NCBI RefSeq assembly: GCF_900182985.1
Contig: NZ_FXUY01000001.1
Coordinates: 1,302,001 to 1,366,000, forward strand
DNA from: Pseudomonas helmanticensis
GTDB taxonomy: Bacteria > Pseudomonadota > Gammaproteobacteria > Pseudomonadales > Pseudomonadaceae
Direction: 5' to 3'
Length of the DNA stretch: 64,000 nt
Part shown: positions 38,859 through 48,291 of the stretch, in pieces
Layout of the letters: each line of letters opens with the position of its first letter
Numbering within the stretch: position 1 is the stretch's first letter
The notes under the pieces: model-generated
The model's database searches: none
Seen by the model: only the letters and a program-made list of their open reading frames with translations
Told to the model about the DNA's origin: nothing
Position numbers and translations under genes: made by a program

Positions 38859-39685
38859 GGCTTGGCCGCCGCCCAGTCGACCCAACCGAACTGCCAGGTG
38901 GCCAGAATCAGCAGACCGAACACGATCCGGTACCAGGCGAACGCCGCATAGCTGTGGCTGGCGATGAACTTGAGCAAGCCGCGCACGGCAATCATGGCGA
39001 AGATGAACGCGGTGACGAAACCGATCGCGAACACCGGGAAGTCCGCCGGCACGAACAGATGGCGGTACTTGAAGCCCGAATACACCGCCGCACCGACCAT
39101 GGTCGGCATGGCGAGGAAGAACGAGAATTCGGTAGCCGTCTTGCGCGACAGGCCAAAGAGCAAGCCGCCAATGATCGTCGAGCCGGAACGTGAAGTCCCC
39201 GGAATCATCGCCAGGCACTGGGCGAAACCGACCTTCAAGGCGTCCTTCCAGGTGATCTCGTCGACGGTCTCGGCATGCACCTCATGCTGACGTTTTTCCG
39301 CCCACAACATGATGATGCCGCCAATCACCAGCGCGGTTGCCACGGTAATCGGATTGAACAGGTATTCGTGGATCAGATCGGCAAAGATCACGCCCAATAC
39401 CAGCGCCGGCATAAAGGCGATCAGCAAGTTGGCGGTAAAGCGCCGTGCACTTGGCTGGGTCGGCAAACCGATGATTACATCGAAAATCTTGCGGCGAAAC
39501 TCCCAGACCACCGCGAGGATCGCGCCGAGCTGGATAATGATATTGAACGCCATGGCCCGCTCACCACCGAAGTCGAGCAAGTCGGCAACGATGATCTGGT
39601 GTCCTGTACTTGAAATGGGCAAAAACTCCGTCAGCCCTTCTACAACTCCTAGTATCAGTGCCTGCAAGGCGGTCCAAAGATCCAT
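38855..39685 (-). CDS. uppP: Undecaprenyl-diphosphatase
   Basis: 276 aa inner-membrane enzyme (BacA/UppP) recycling the undecaprenyl carrier for cell-wall synthesis. It also gives bacitracin tolerance. Motif 1 is [14 protein letters not shown] near the N-terminus and motif 2 is [14 protein letters not shown], both catalytic regions. The start at 39685 gives [13 protein letters not shown] with GGGGGATTG upstream. A longer frame to 39829 was rejected. Confidence 0.96.
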   Translation of the reverse strand: MDLWTALQALILGVVEGLTEFLPISSTGHQIIVADLLDFGGERAMAFNIIIQLGAILAVVWEFRRKIFDVIIGLPTQPSARRFTANLLIAFMPALVLGVIFADLIHEYLFNPITVATALVIGGIIMLWAEKRQHEVHAETVDEITWKDALKVGFAQCLAMIPGTSRSGSTIIGGLLFGLSRKTATEFSFFLAMPTMVGAAVYSGFKYRHLFVPADFPVFAIGFVTAFIFAMIAVRGLLKFIASHSYAAFAWYRIVFGLLILATWQFGWVDWAAAKP

Positions 39686-39990
39686 CAATCCCCCAGAGAG
39701 CGATGCGCGGCGGCATGCCCCGATAGTATTTTTCTTACGTTCACTGCGATCAGCGTAGCCGTTTATTGCTGTACCGATTCCGCGCGTCAAGGATCCACAA
39801 AAAACGGTCAAAATTCCGTGAAATATCAACCTGGATTCAGGTTTTCCCGCGCGGGGCCGAAATCCTATCAGACAAGCCGTAATAGCGCTGCCGCGTTATA
39901 CGACTTGGGTCGCGTATGCCCGATCACCTGAATGTGGTTGGATGCTGGCGTTGATTTATGACAAGAACAAGAAACCGGAGTGACAGCGTT
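39686..39990. other. Spacer between uppP and chemoreceptor gene
   Basis: Divergent 305-bp gap with no gene or clear repeat. Presumed to hold both promoters. Confidence 0.4.
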
Positions 39991-41625
39991 ATGAACAGCT
40001 TGCGCAGTGTGTCGATCAGCCGACGCTTGTGGCTCATCTTGATTGTGGCGGTGGTCATGTTGTTGACCTTGGGCGCGTTGATGCTCAAGCAGATCCACGA
40101 TGATCTGTATCACGCCAAAGCGCAGAAAACCCAGCACGTGGTGCAGACCGCCAGCGGCCTGCTCAGCTATTACCACGACCTGGAAACCGCCGGCACCTTG
40201 AGCAAGGATGCCGCCCAGAAGCAGGCGCTGACGGCGATTCGCGGCCTGCGTTACGACCAGAGTGACTACTTCTGGATCAACGACCTCACGCCCGTGATGG
40301 TCATGCACCCGACCAACCCTAAACTCGAAGGCCAGAACCTCTCGGCGATCCGCGATCCGGACGGTTTTGCGGTGTTCAACGAGATGGTTGCGATTGCCAA
40401 AGCAAAAGGCGCCGGCATGGTCGACTACCGCTGGCCGAAACCCGGCGCCAGCGAGCCAGTGGCGAAGACGTCCTATGTGAAACTCTTCGAACCGTGGGGC
40501 TGGGTGATCGGCTCCGGCGTCTACATCGACGACGTCCAGGCTGAGTTTCAGGGCCAGGTGATCAAGGCCTCGGCCATCGGCCTGGTGATTGCGCTGATCA
40601 TGGCGCTGCTGGTGATCCTGATCGCCCGCAGCATCGTCCGGCCGCTGCAGGAAACCGTCAACGCCATGGCCAATATTGCCAGCGGCGAAAGCGACCTGAC
40701 CCGTAGTCTCGATACCCATGGCCAGGACGAAGTCACCGAGCTTGCTCATCACTTCAACGCGTTCACGGCGAAACTGCGCCGGGTGATCGGCGACCTGCAG
40801 GTTTCCGCCAGCGCCCTCGGGCAGTCTTCGAGTGAATTGGGCAACGATGCCACGCAAGCCCAGCAACGCAGCCAGCAGCAATCACAACAGATGGAGCTGG
40901 TGGCCACGGCAATCAACGAAGTGACCTATGGCGTGCAGGATGTGGCGAAGAATGCCGAGCATGCCGCCAGCGAAATGCGTGACGCCGAAGCACAGGCGCA
41001 ACAGGGCCAGATCAATATCGACGGCAGCCTGCAACAGATCGACAAGCTCTCGGGCACCATTGATCAAGCCGTCGAAGTGATTCGCACGCTGGCGGCGGAA
41101 AGCACGCAGATCGGCAGCGTACTGGAAGTGATTCGCTCGATTGCCGAGCAGACCAATCTGCTCGCGCTCAACGCGGCTATCGAAGCGGCGCGGGCTGGCG
41201 AACAAGGGCGCGGTTTTGCCGTGGTCGCAGACGAAGTGCGTTTGCTTGCCCAGCGCACACAGAAGTCGACGGCGGAAATCCAGTCGATGATCGAGCGCCT
41301 GCAAAATCATTCCGAAGCCGCTGTGCGGGTGATTGGCGACAGCAGCAAGGCCTCGCAACTGACCATTGAACAGGCCGGATTGGCCGGTGCCAGCCTGAAT
41401 GCCATCGGACAGGCCCTGCGTAATCTCAATGGCTTGAATGCATCGATTGCCAGCGCGACGTTGCAGCAGGCGCATGTGGTCGAGGACATCAACCAGAACG
41501 TCACGCAGGCGGCCGGACTTTCGCACAGCACCGCCATCGCTGCCGAACAGTCGAGTGCGGCCAGCCTGAAGCTCGGCCAACTGAGCGAACAACTGAACGG
41601 CCTGCTGCGCCAGTTCCGCGTCTGA
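39991..41625 (+). CDS. Methyl-accepting chemotaxis protein with sCache_2 sensor
   Basis: 544 aa inner-membrane chemoreceptor. First membrane helix ([18 protein letters not shown]), periplasmic sCache_2 domain ([40 protein letters not shown]), second helix ([17 protein letters not shown]), HAMP, and the signalling tip [39 protein letters not shown]. The ligand, perhaps an organic acid by analogy with other sCache receptors, is not visible. Start at 39991 has CGGAGTGAC upstream. Confidence 0.93.
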   Translation: MNSLRSVSISRRLWLILIVAVVMLLTLGALMLKQIHDDLYHAKAQKTQHVVQTASGLLSYYHDLETAGTLSKDAAQKQALTAIRGLRYDQSDYFWINDLTPVMVMHPTNPKLEGQNLSAIRDPDGFAVFNEMVAIAKAKGAGMVDYRWPKPGASEPVAKTSYVKLFEPWGWVIGSGVYIDDVQAEFQGQVIKASAIGLVIALIMALLVILIARSIVRPLQETVNAMANIASGESDLTRSLDTHGQDEVTELAHHFNAFTAKLRRVIGDLQVSASALGQSSSELGNDATQAQQRSQQQSQQMELVATAINEVTYGVQDVAKNAEHAASEMRDAEAQAQQGQINIDGSLQQIDKLSGTIDQAVEVIRTLAAESTQIGSVLEVIRSIAEQTNLLALNAAIEAARAGEQGRGFAVVADEVRLLAQRTQKSTAEIQSMIERLQNHSEAAVRVIGDSSKASQLTIEQAGLAGASLNAIGQALRNLNGLNASIASATLQQAHVVEDINQNVTQAAGLSHSTAIAAEQSSAASLKLGQLSEQLNGLLRQFRV

Positions 41626-41631
41626 CACCCC

Positions 41632-41720
41632 CTGTAGGAGTGAGCCTGCTCGCGATCGCGTCCGTCAGCCAACATTTGCGTTGCTGACACACCGTTATCG
41701 CGAGCAGGCTCACTCCTACA
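41632..41720. repeat. REPIN, type B
   Basis: Inverted pair of TGTAGGAGTGAGCCTGCTCG units about 50 bp before the pnuC start. Confidence 0.9.
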
Positions 41721-41770
41721 GGTTTTTGGGTACAATCCGCTCCCTTCTTCGACTCCCTCCAGGAACCCAC

Positions 41771-42334
41771 ATGTCCGGGCTTGAACTGTTTGCCGCCGCT
41801 CTCGGTGTGATTGCCGTCTGGCTGACGGTCAAACAGAATCCATGGTGCTGGCCGATCGGGCTGGTCATGGTGCTGCTCTACAGCTGGATCTTCTTTGAAG
41901 TGAAGCTGTATTCGGACATGTTGTTGCAGGTGATTTACGCCGCTTTGCAGATCTACGGCTGGTGGCAATGGACCCGGGCCGGAACGATGCACGACGGCCG
42001 CGAGGTCACGCGGCTCGACCAGCGTTCGATTCTGCAGGGATTGAGCGCGGGTGCCGTCGGCAGTTTGCTGCTCGGTGCGGCCATGGCTCACTGGACCGAT
42101 GCCGCACAACCGTGGCTCGATGCCGCGCTCACCGGTTTCAGTCTGGTCGCACAATTGTGGATGGCGCAGAAACGCCTGCAATGCTGGGCGTTGTGGTTCG
42201 TGCTCGATGTGATTTTCGTCGGCCTGTTCATCTATAAGGGGCTTTACCTCACTGCGGCCTTGTACGGCCTGTTCACCCTGCTCGCGGTGCAAGGCTGGCG
42301 CGAATGGCGCGCCGATCCGGCGTTACGGACATGA
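41771..42334 (+). CDS. pnuC: Nicotinamide riboside transporter
   Basis: 187 aa PnuC inner-membrane carrier with about seven hydrophobic segments and the characteristic KQNPWCWPIGLVMVLLYSWIFFEVKLYSDMLLQ and QIYGWWQW motifs. Takes up nicotinamide riboside. The start at 41771 was chosen over a frame through the REPIN. Overlaps the NadR-type kinase gene by 4 bp, so uptake and phosphorylation are coupled. Confidence 0.92.
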   Translation: MSGLELFAAALGVIAVWLTVKQNPWCWPIGLVMVLLYSWIFFEVKLYSDMLLQVIYAALQIYGWWQWTRAGTMHDGREVTRLDQRSILQGLSAGAVGSLLLGAAMAHWTDAAQPWLDAALTGFSLVAQLWMAQKRLQCWALWFVLDVIFVGLFIYKGLYLTAALYGLFTLLAVQGWREWRADPALRT

Positions 42335-42855
42335 AGGTAGTTGTCCTTACCGGTCCCGAGTCAACCGGCAAAAGCTGGCTCGCGGCGGGCCTGCAGCAGC
42401 GCTTTGGTGGCTTGCGCGTGGATGAATACGTGCGTCGGTTCATCGAATTGAATCCGCGTGATACATGCCTGGCAGATATTCCCGAGATCGCTCGTGGTCA
42501 GTTGCAATGGGAAGATCAGGCGCGCGCGCAACAACCGCCGCTGCTGATTCTCGATACTCACCTGCTGAGCAATATGCTCTGGAGCCAAACGCTCTTCGGC
42601 GATTGCCCGCAATGGCTGGAAACCGAGTTGCTGGCGCGCCATTACGACCTGCACCTGCTGCTGTCGCCGGAACAGATCGACTGGACCGATGACGGCCAGC
42701 GTTGCCAACCGGATCTGGCTGAGCGCCTGGCGTTTTTCCACGCCACCCGCGACTGGCTGGTTCAGCATCAACAACCCTTCGAGATCATTCAGGGCAACTG
42801 GCTCGAACGCCAGCGCCAGGCATTCGACCGGGTTGCACGACTGCTGCTCGATTAA
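42331..42855 (+). CDS. NadR-type ribosylnicotinamide kinase domain protein
   Basis: 174 aa P-loop kinase (GPESTGKS at residues 8-15) similar to the C-terminal kinase domain of NadR, without the adenylyltransferase and repressor parts. Phosphorylates nicotinamide riboside to NMN if the family role holds, trapping the substrate brought in by PnuC. ATG overlaps the pnuC stop. Confidence 0.85.
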   Translation: MKVVVLTGPESTGKSWLAAGLQQRFGGLRVDEYVRRFIELNPRDTCLADIPEIARGQLQWEDQARAQQPPLLILDTHLLSNMLWSQTLFGDCPQWLETELLARHYDLHLLLSPEQIDWTDDGQRCQPDLAERLAFFHATRDWLVQHQQPFEIIQGNWLERQRQAFDRVARLLLD

Positions 42856-43212
42856 CCTGGTTTTCGGGGCGCCTGCCCCATCGGTTGCCCCTGTTCTGGG
42901 GGTAAAGTGTCCGATCCTGATACACCCGCCCGCGTGCAAAGTGGCCGTTTAAGCGCTCTGCTGCGCTTTGTCATGCCACCTGTTACATCGCTGAAACACA
43001 CCGGCGCAAACCCCCATTCCAGAGCATTGTTCAGGCAACAGACAGGTTAGCCGCAGCACCCGTGTTTCAAGATTGAAACAGCCTGTGTATCACCTGCGCG
43101 CTGGTTTCCTGTAACCCATTGAAATTCCGAAAGAACTCAAAAGCGGCACAGCTTTCGCTCTCTCCTTCACAACGCTGACAAGGGCCAGCCCACTGAAGAA
43201 GGAATTGCAGCC
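42856..43212. promoter_or_regulatory. Upstream region of the fap operon
   Basis: A 357-bp gene-free stretch. It contains a 7-bp palindrome GTTTCAA-GA-TTGAAAC at 43064-43079, about 135 bp before fapA, a candidate operator. No clear sigma-54 -24/-12 pair was found. Confidence 0.45.
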
Positions 43213-43662
43213 GTGGGGAACATCAAAAAAGGTTTGACCTGCCTTCTGCTGATCGGATCAGCAGCCAGCACATTCGTCAGTTTCAATGTGCAGGCGGAAG
43301 GCAACGGTGTGATCGTCCTCAATCGCGACGTTCAACCTATTCCCATCGGCCGCAGCGGCGGCAAAGACCCCTACCCGACTACCGTCAACGCCAACCCTTC
43401 GGCGCGCATCAACCAAGCGATGGCCAGCACCGAGCTGGATGACGGTGACTTTGCCGCGATCGCCAGTGGCTCGTCCATTCGCAGCACCATGTCGACGACG
43501 ACCGGCAGCCTGCCGGGGACCAATGTCCTGACCAACCCTAACGGCCTGCCTGGCATGAGCTCCGGTCACGGCGGCGGCGGAGGCAGTTCGATCTCCAACA
43601 CCGTCAACCGCGCAATGGGCGCCGGCCTTGCCCCGCTGACCCGCATGGCTGGAGGCCAATAA
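43213..43662 (+). CDS. fapA: Functional amyloid operon protein FapA
   Basis: 149 aa secreted protein with signal peptide (cut near VQAEG) and a Gly/Ser/Asn-rich mature part. In Pseudomonas FapA is a chaperone-like minor component that controls the FapB/FapC mix. GTG start with GAAGGAATT upstream. First gene of fapABCDEF. fapB follows after 1 bp. Confidence 0.88.
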   Translation: MGNIKKGLTCLLLIGSAASTFVSFNVQAEGNGVIVLNRDVQPIPIGRSGGKDPYPTTVNANPSARINQAMASTELDDGDFAAIASGSSIRSTMSTTTGSLPGTNVLTNPNGLPGMSSGHGGGGGSSISNTVNRAMGAGLAPLTRMAGGQ

Positions 43663-43663
43663 G

Positions 43664-44239
43664 ATGAATCGCTCCCTGCTCCTGCTTGCCCTTTTCGGTT
43701 GCGCCAGCGCCATGGCGGCCGATCCCAGCTCAGTGAACAACGCGAACATTCAAGACACCGGCATCCAGTACCACGGCAACTACAACGTCAACCAGGCCGC
43801 CGGCGACCAGATGCAACAAACCAACACCAAGGCCATTGCCATCGGCACCTCGGCCAACGCCACCACAAGCGTGCGGCAACACATCGACACGCCGGCCAAT
43901 CCGGCGACCAATGCCAGCGCAACCATTGGCGGCAGCTCTTTCAGTAATGGCAACGGGATCCTGGGCGTGAACCAGGGCGCCGGCGCCAACAACCAGATGG
44001 CCAACGTGACGCGTATCAGCATCAGTGCTGGGCCGCAAAGCGTTGACGACAGCGCCCTTTCGCAACAGAACGTGGCGTTTTTACCGAGCTCAGGAGCAAC
44101 TGGTACCTCACCCGGCAGTCGCCAGGTCACGACAAGTGATCAGGCCTTCACCGGCAGCCGCGGGGTAATCCAGGTGAACCAGAGTGCCGGGGTGGGGAAC
44201 CGTATGGCTAACACCCTGAGCATCCGGGTCGCTGACTGA
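43664..44239 (+). CDS. fapB: Minor amyloid subunit FapB
   Basis: 191 aa, signal peptide then amyloid-type repeats rich in Asn, Gln, Gly and Ala (YNVNQAAGDQMQQTNT, LGVNQGAGANNQMANV, IQVNQSAGVGNRMANT). Thought to nucleate FapC fibres at the cell surface. Repeats follow the same GVNxxAGxxNxxxN pattern as FapC. Confidence 0.92.
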   Translation: MNRSLLLLALFGCASAMAADPSSVNNANIQDTGIQYHGNYNVNQAAGDQMQQTNTKAIAIGTSANATTSVRQHIDTPANPATNASATIGGSSFSNGNGILGVNQGAGANNQMANVTRISISAGPQSVDDSALSQQNVAFLPSSGATGTSPGSRQVTTSDQAFTGSRGVIQVNQSAGVGNRMANTLSIRVAD

Positions 44240-44312
44240 CCCAAACAACAAGAGCAGTGCAATTAGAAAGTACCAACACTTAACCAACTAATAAGCACGA
44301 TGGAGAAACACC

Positions 44313-45320
44313 ATGAAACCTACAATGGCTCTCAAACCACTGGTATTCGCACTTGCAGCGGTAATGGCAATGGCGGCTCAAGCAGGCGGCAATGATCATG
44401 GTAACAATGGCGGTCACGGCGGCCATAACCCTCCTCCTCCTCAAGGCCCAACCCTTGAAGAGTTGCTGCAAATCGGCGCAGGTGCCGGTGCCGCAGTACT
44501 CGACGTACAAAACAGCCAGGGCAACGTAGTCGGTAACCAAGGCACAAAAAATAGTGCAGGTATCGAAAACTCGGCGAATGGCTCGAACGGCAACGTGGGC
44601 ATGAACAACACCGCTGGTGACGGCAACCAGCAAGATAACGCTGCTGCTCTGGCAACCGCTGACGAAAGCTTCATCTTCGGTTCGGCCGTTTCCGCTTCCA
44701 GCGCTACTCAGGTGAACTCCGGCAACGCTGTTGCCAACTACTCCACCACCAACACTGCTGGCATGAGCAATGTCGGCAACAGCGGTTCCGGCAACATTGG
44801 CGTCAACAACAGTGCCGGCAACTTCAACCAACAGAAAAACAACCTGGCAATCGCCGTATCCGGTGGCCGTGTGGCCCAGGCTGCTGCAGCTGCCAACCAA
44901 AGCTCTACCGGTCTTAACGTAGGCAACTACGGTACTCAGACCTACAAAACCAATACCCTCACTGGCACTGTTGCTGCCGTCGGCGTGTTCGGCGCCGTGG
45001 GAGAAGCTACCATCAAAGATGACGATCACGGTCACGGCGGTGGCGGTTATGGCAACAACGACAAAGGGCATGGCGGCAGTGGCGGTAGCAAAGATCAGAA
45101 AGCTACCTTCGAAGCCGTGGGTGTCTTCGGTCTGGCTGGCGTGACCACTCAACAAGTGATGACTCCAGACGGCTGGAAAAACCCTGTGACCAACAACGCT
45201 GCCATCAGCAATGTTGGCAACAACTTCTCCGGCAACGCTGGCTTCAACAACGCCGCAGGTGTTGGCAACCAACAAAGCAACTCGCTGTCCATCGCTGCAG
45301 GTTGCAAAGCCTGCATGTAA
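44313..45320 (+). CDS. fapC: Major amyloid fibre subunit FapC
   Basis: 335 aa: signal peptide, a His/Gly-rich N-terminal stretch, and three amyloid repeats with motifs GMNNTAGDGNQQDN (about residue 98), GVNNSAGNFNQQKNN (about 163) and GFNNAAGVGNQQSN (about 310), separated by linkers of unequal length. Linker 2 is long and holds a His/Gly-rich tract. The C-terminal CxxC (Cys331, Cys334) is the conserved family end. Main structural component of biofilm amyloid. An intrinsic terminator follows before fapD. Confidence 0.95.
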   Translation: MKPTMALKPLVFALAAVMAMAAQAGGNDHGNNGGHGGHNPPPPQGPTLEELLQIGAGAGAAVLDVQNSQGNVVGNQGTKNSAGIENSANGSNGNVGMNNTAGDGNQQDNAAALATADESFIFGSAVSASSATQVNSGNAVANYSTTNTAGMSNVGNSGSGNIGVNNSAGNFNQQKNNLAIAVSGGRVAQAAAAANQSSTGLNVGNYGTQTYKTNTLTGTVAAVGVFGAVGEATIKDDDHGHGGGGYGNNDKGHGGSGGSKDQKATFEAVGVFGLAGVTTQQVMTPDGWKNPVTNNAAISNVGNNFSGNAGFNNAAGVGNQQSNSLSIAAGCKACM

Positions 45321-45334
45321 TCGCGATCGAAACG

Positions 45335-45357
45335 AAAGCCCCGGAAACGGGGCTTTT
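45335..45357 (+). terminator. Terminator inside the fap operon, after fapC
   Basis: AAAGCCCCG-GAAA-CGGGGCTTTT, a GNRA-loop hairpin with a short T tail 15 bp past the fapC stop. Read-through would supply the lower amounts of FapD-F. Confidence 0.8.
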
Positions 45358-45383
45358 CCTCAGTCCGCAAAGGCGTATCGATC

Positions 45384-46064
45384 ATGCGTAAGACTGCCTT
45401 CATCGCCCTGCTTTGCCTGTCTGGCCTGACTCAGGCTGCCCAGATGCCAGTCGCTGCCCTTCCCGGCGGCGTACTCGTCTACAAGCACGTGCAAAGTATT
45501 CGTGAGCGCAAGTTTGCCGACATCGTCGAACAGAAAACCGATTTCAGCTGCGGCGCTGCCGCACTGGCCACGGTGTTACGCCAGGCCTATTGGCTCGACG
45601 TCGATGAAGAGCACATCATCAAAGGCATGTTGGTCAACGCTGACCAGGATCTTGTTCGTACTCAGGGTTTTTCCATGCTCGACATGAAGCGCTACATAGA
45701 AAGCATCGGCATGCGCGCCAGGGGTTACAAGATTCCGCCGGAGAAGCTCGACGCAGTAACGATTCCGGTGGTGGTACTGATGGAAATTCGCGGCTACAAG
45801 CATTTCGTGGTCTTGCAGCGTTCGGACAAGGATTGGGTTTACATCGGAGACCCGGTTCTCGGCCATAAGCGTTACAAACACGACGACTTTGTCAAAGGTT
45901 GGAATGGCATTGTCTTCGCCATCGTTGGCCCCGGATACGACAAGGCAAATGCCCTGCGTAGCCCTCCGGTGCCATTGACCGCCAAGAACAAGCTGGATGG
46001 CTTCAACCCTGTCAGAGATGCTGAATTGATGGACTTCGGGTTCATACAGAGCGACTTCTTTTAA
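45384..46064 (+). CDS. fapD: C39-family protease FapD
   Basis: 226 aa periplasmic cysteine protease of the C39 type. Signal peptide, then Cys56 in TDFSCGAAAL, His140 in YKHFVVLQ and Asp156 in YIGDPVLG, a complete triad. Required for amyloid export in known fap systems, possibly cleaving subunits or FapF. Lies in the operon between the fapC terminator and fapE. Confidence 0.93.
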   Translation: MRKTAFIALLCLSGLTQAAQMPVAALPGGVLVYKHVQSIRERKFADIVEQKTDFSCGAAALATVLRQAYWLDVDEEHIIKGMLVNADQDLVRTQGFSMLDMKRYIESIGMRARGYKIPPEKLDAVTIPVVVLMEIRGYKHFVVLQRSDKDWVYIGDPVLGHKRYKHDDFVKGWNGIVFAIVGPGYDKANALRSPPVPLTAKNKLDGFNPVRDAELMDFGFIQSDFF

Positions 46065-46108
46065 TCGCCGATTATAAAGAATGGGGCTGGATGTCCCGGG
46101 AGCAGCAG

Positions 46109-46855
46109 ATGAAAACCTCATACTGGCTGGCCGCCGCCTGCCTGGCAGCGAGTGCGTCAGGCTATGCCAATGCAGGATTCAAACCTATAGAAATCCAGGA
46201 CCAGGAACTGTCCCAACTACGTGGTCGTTATGTAATGCCGGGGCGAATCATCAGCTTCGGCATTGTCATGAGCAGCACCTGGCGCAATGCCAGCGGTGAT
46301 TTGATCGGTGCAGCCACCTCGATGCAACTTCAGGCAGCAACGGTAAAACCAGAATTCTATGTTTCAACCATCAAGGAAACCGGCCACGGCAATCCTGTGC
46401 AGACAGGCAACGGCACCATCACCGGGGGCGCAGGGCTCAATAGCAGCCAGGGCGTGACCCAAAGCGTGCGCGCCGCCGGCGACAGCAACTCCGCCTACAA
46501 CAACGTTGCGATCAACGTTTCCGAAGCCAATCAGGCCCCGGCAATCGTGCCCGCGCAAGGGCAGGCGCTAATGGCCGGGCAAACCATCGGTGGCAGTAAT
46601 GCCGCCGGCAGCGTGGCGGTTTCAGCCACCAACGGCGGCGTCCAAATGGCCATTCAGGCCTCCGGCAATCAGGGCACAGCCCTGCAACAGGTCGCCCAGG
46701 GCGGTTTGCTGCAGAACACCCGTTTGCTCGGCAGCGCAAACGTGGTCAATAACATGACTCAACTCAACGTCGTACTGAACAATAACGGCATGAGTGCCGG
46801 CGCACTGGACTGCAACCTGACTCAACTCAGGGCACTACGCAATATTGGATATTGA
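46109..46855 (+). CDS. fapE: Fap operon protein FapE
   Basis: 248 aa secreted minor component with signal peptide (cut near ANAG), a conserved ELSQLRGRYVMPGRIISFGIVMSSTW segment and a Gln/Asn/Gly-rich repeat-like rest (NSAYNNVAINVSEAN, LLGSANVVNNMTQLNVVLNNNG). Found in small amounts in fibres of homologous systems. Start 46109 has GGGAGC upstream. An in-frame ATG at 46091 lacks a clean leader. Confidence 0.9.
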   Translation: MKTSYWLAAACLAASASGYANAGFKPIEIQDQELSQLRGRYVMPGRIISFGIVMSSTWRNASGDLIGAATSMQLQAATVKPEFYVSTIKETGHGNPVQTGNGTITGGAGLNSSQGVTQSVRAAGDSNSAYNNVAINVSEANQAPAIVPAQGQALMAGQTIGGSNAAGSVAVSATNGGVQMAIQASGNQGTALQQVAQGGLLQNTRLLGSANVVNNMTQLNVVLNNNGMSAGALDCNLTQLRALRNIGY

Positions 46856-46900
46856 ACTACGCTGAGTCTCGATCATTGGGCTTAAAGGGACGGCTTATTC

Positions 46901-48208
46901 ATGTATCGATCAGTATCACTGCGTGCGGCTATTTGTTTGAGTACCCTTCTACCGGCAGCCATGCTGCAAGCGGCACCGGACGCCGACGTAGAAGCCCTGA
47001 AACAGGAGCTTCTGGACCTTAAGCAACGATACGAAGTACAACAAAAAGCGCTGGCGGTACTTGAACAACGGGTCCGCCAGGTCGAAGATCAACCGGCGGC
47101 CCCGCAACCCAAGCGTCTGGCCAAGTCGCCAGCCGATATGAAAGGCAATCCAAAAGTGGCCACCGGTACCGGGGCTGCAGCGGCGTCGGGGGGCGCGGCC
47201 GGGGGCAGTGGCGCTTCCTACGGGCAATCGCTGGCCGACGACTCGCAACCGGCGCAGAGTGTGTCCAACCTGTACGACGAGGCCAGCGGCTTTTTCGGCG
47301 GGGGCAAGTTCAGTCTGGAAACCGGCATTACCTATTCGCGTTATGACACACGCCAGTTGATCCTCAACGGCTTTCTTGCGCTGGACTCGATCTTCCTCGG
47401 CAACATCAACCTTGACCGGATCAAGGCCGACACCTGGACGCTCGACCTGACGGGCCGCTACAACTTCGACAACCGCTGGCAGTTCGACCTGAACGTGCCC
47501 GTGGTGTACCGCGACTCTACGTATCAATCCGGCGGCGGCAACGGCGGCGCCTCCAACGTCACTACCGAACAGGACGTTGATCGCGATCCAACTATCGGCG
47601 ACGTGAACTTCGGTATCGCCTACAAGTTCATGGACGAGTCGGTCAACACCCCGGATGCCGTGGTCACCTTGCGGGTCAAGGCGCCTACCGGCAAGGATCC
47701 GTTCGGGATCAAGCTGCGTCAGACCGATGCCAACTCGAACCTGTTCGTGCCTGACACGCTGCCAACCGGCAACGGCGTCTGGTCGGTCACTCCGGGTATC
47801 TCGCTGGTCAAGACGTTTGACCCGGCCGTGCTGTTCGGCAGCCTGTCCTACACCCACAACCTCGAGGAGTCGTTCGACGACATCAGCTCGACCGTCAACC
47901 AGAAAACCCCGGGCAAGGTACGCATCGGCGACAGCTTCCAGATCGGCGCCGGTATCGCCTTTGCGCTGAACGAGAAGATGAGTATGTCGTTCTCCGTCTC
48001 TGACCTGGTGCAACGCAAGAGCAAGCTGAAACAGGATGGCGGTGATTGGGAATCGGTGGTGTCCAGTGACGCCAACGCCGGTTACTTCAACGTCGGCATG
48101 ACCATTGCGGCCACCGACAACCTGACCATCGTGCCCAACCTGTCCATCGGCATGACCGACGATGCCCCGGACTTTTCCTTCAGCCTGAAATTCCCGTACT
48201 ACTTCTAA
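46901..48208 (+). CDS. fapF: Amyloid secretion pore FapF
   Basis: 435 aa outer-membrane beta-barrel through which Fap subunits leave. Signal peptide (cut near LQAAP), N-terminal trimeric coiled coil ([34 protein letters not shown]), a flexible Gly/Ala linker, then a 12-strand-type barrel ending in the aromatic PYYF terminus. Last gene of the operon. Confidence 0.93.
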   Translation: MYRSVSLRAAICLSTLLPAAMLQAAPDADVEALKQELLDLKQRYEVQQKALAVLEQRVRQVEDQPAAPQPKRLAKSPADMKGNPKVATGTGAAAASGGAAGGSGASYGQSLADDSQPAQSVSNLYDEASGFFGGGKFSLETGITYSRYDTRQLILNGFLALDSIFLGNINLDRIKADTWTLDLTGRYNFDNRWQFDLNVPVVYRDSTYQSGGGNGGASNVTTEQDVDRDPTIGDVNFGIAYKFMDESVNTPDAVVTLRVKAPTGKDPFGIKLRQTDANSNLFVPDTLPTGNGVWSVTPGISLVKTFDPAVLFGSLSYTHNLEESFDDISSTVNQKTPGKVRIGDSFQIGAGIAFALNEKMSMSFSVSDLVQRKSKLKQDGGDWESVVSSDANAGYFNVGMTIAATDNLTIVPNLSIGMTDDAPDFSFSLKFPYYF

Positions 48209-48218
48209 GCAAAGCAAA

Positions 48219-48288
48219 GGATCGCAGCCTGCGGCAGCTCCTACATGGGTAATCCTGTAGGAACTGGCGCAGGCTGCGATCTTTTGAC
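48219..48288. repeat. REPIN, type A
   Basis: Inverted REP pair between the convergent fapF and sigma-54 activator genes. Confidence 0.9.
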
Positions 48289-48291
48289 CTT

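Noticed and set aside
46949-48217. 422-codon minus-strand frame over fapF
   Set aside because: Shadow of fapF.
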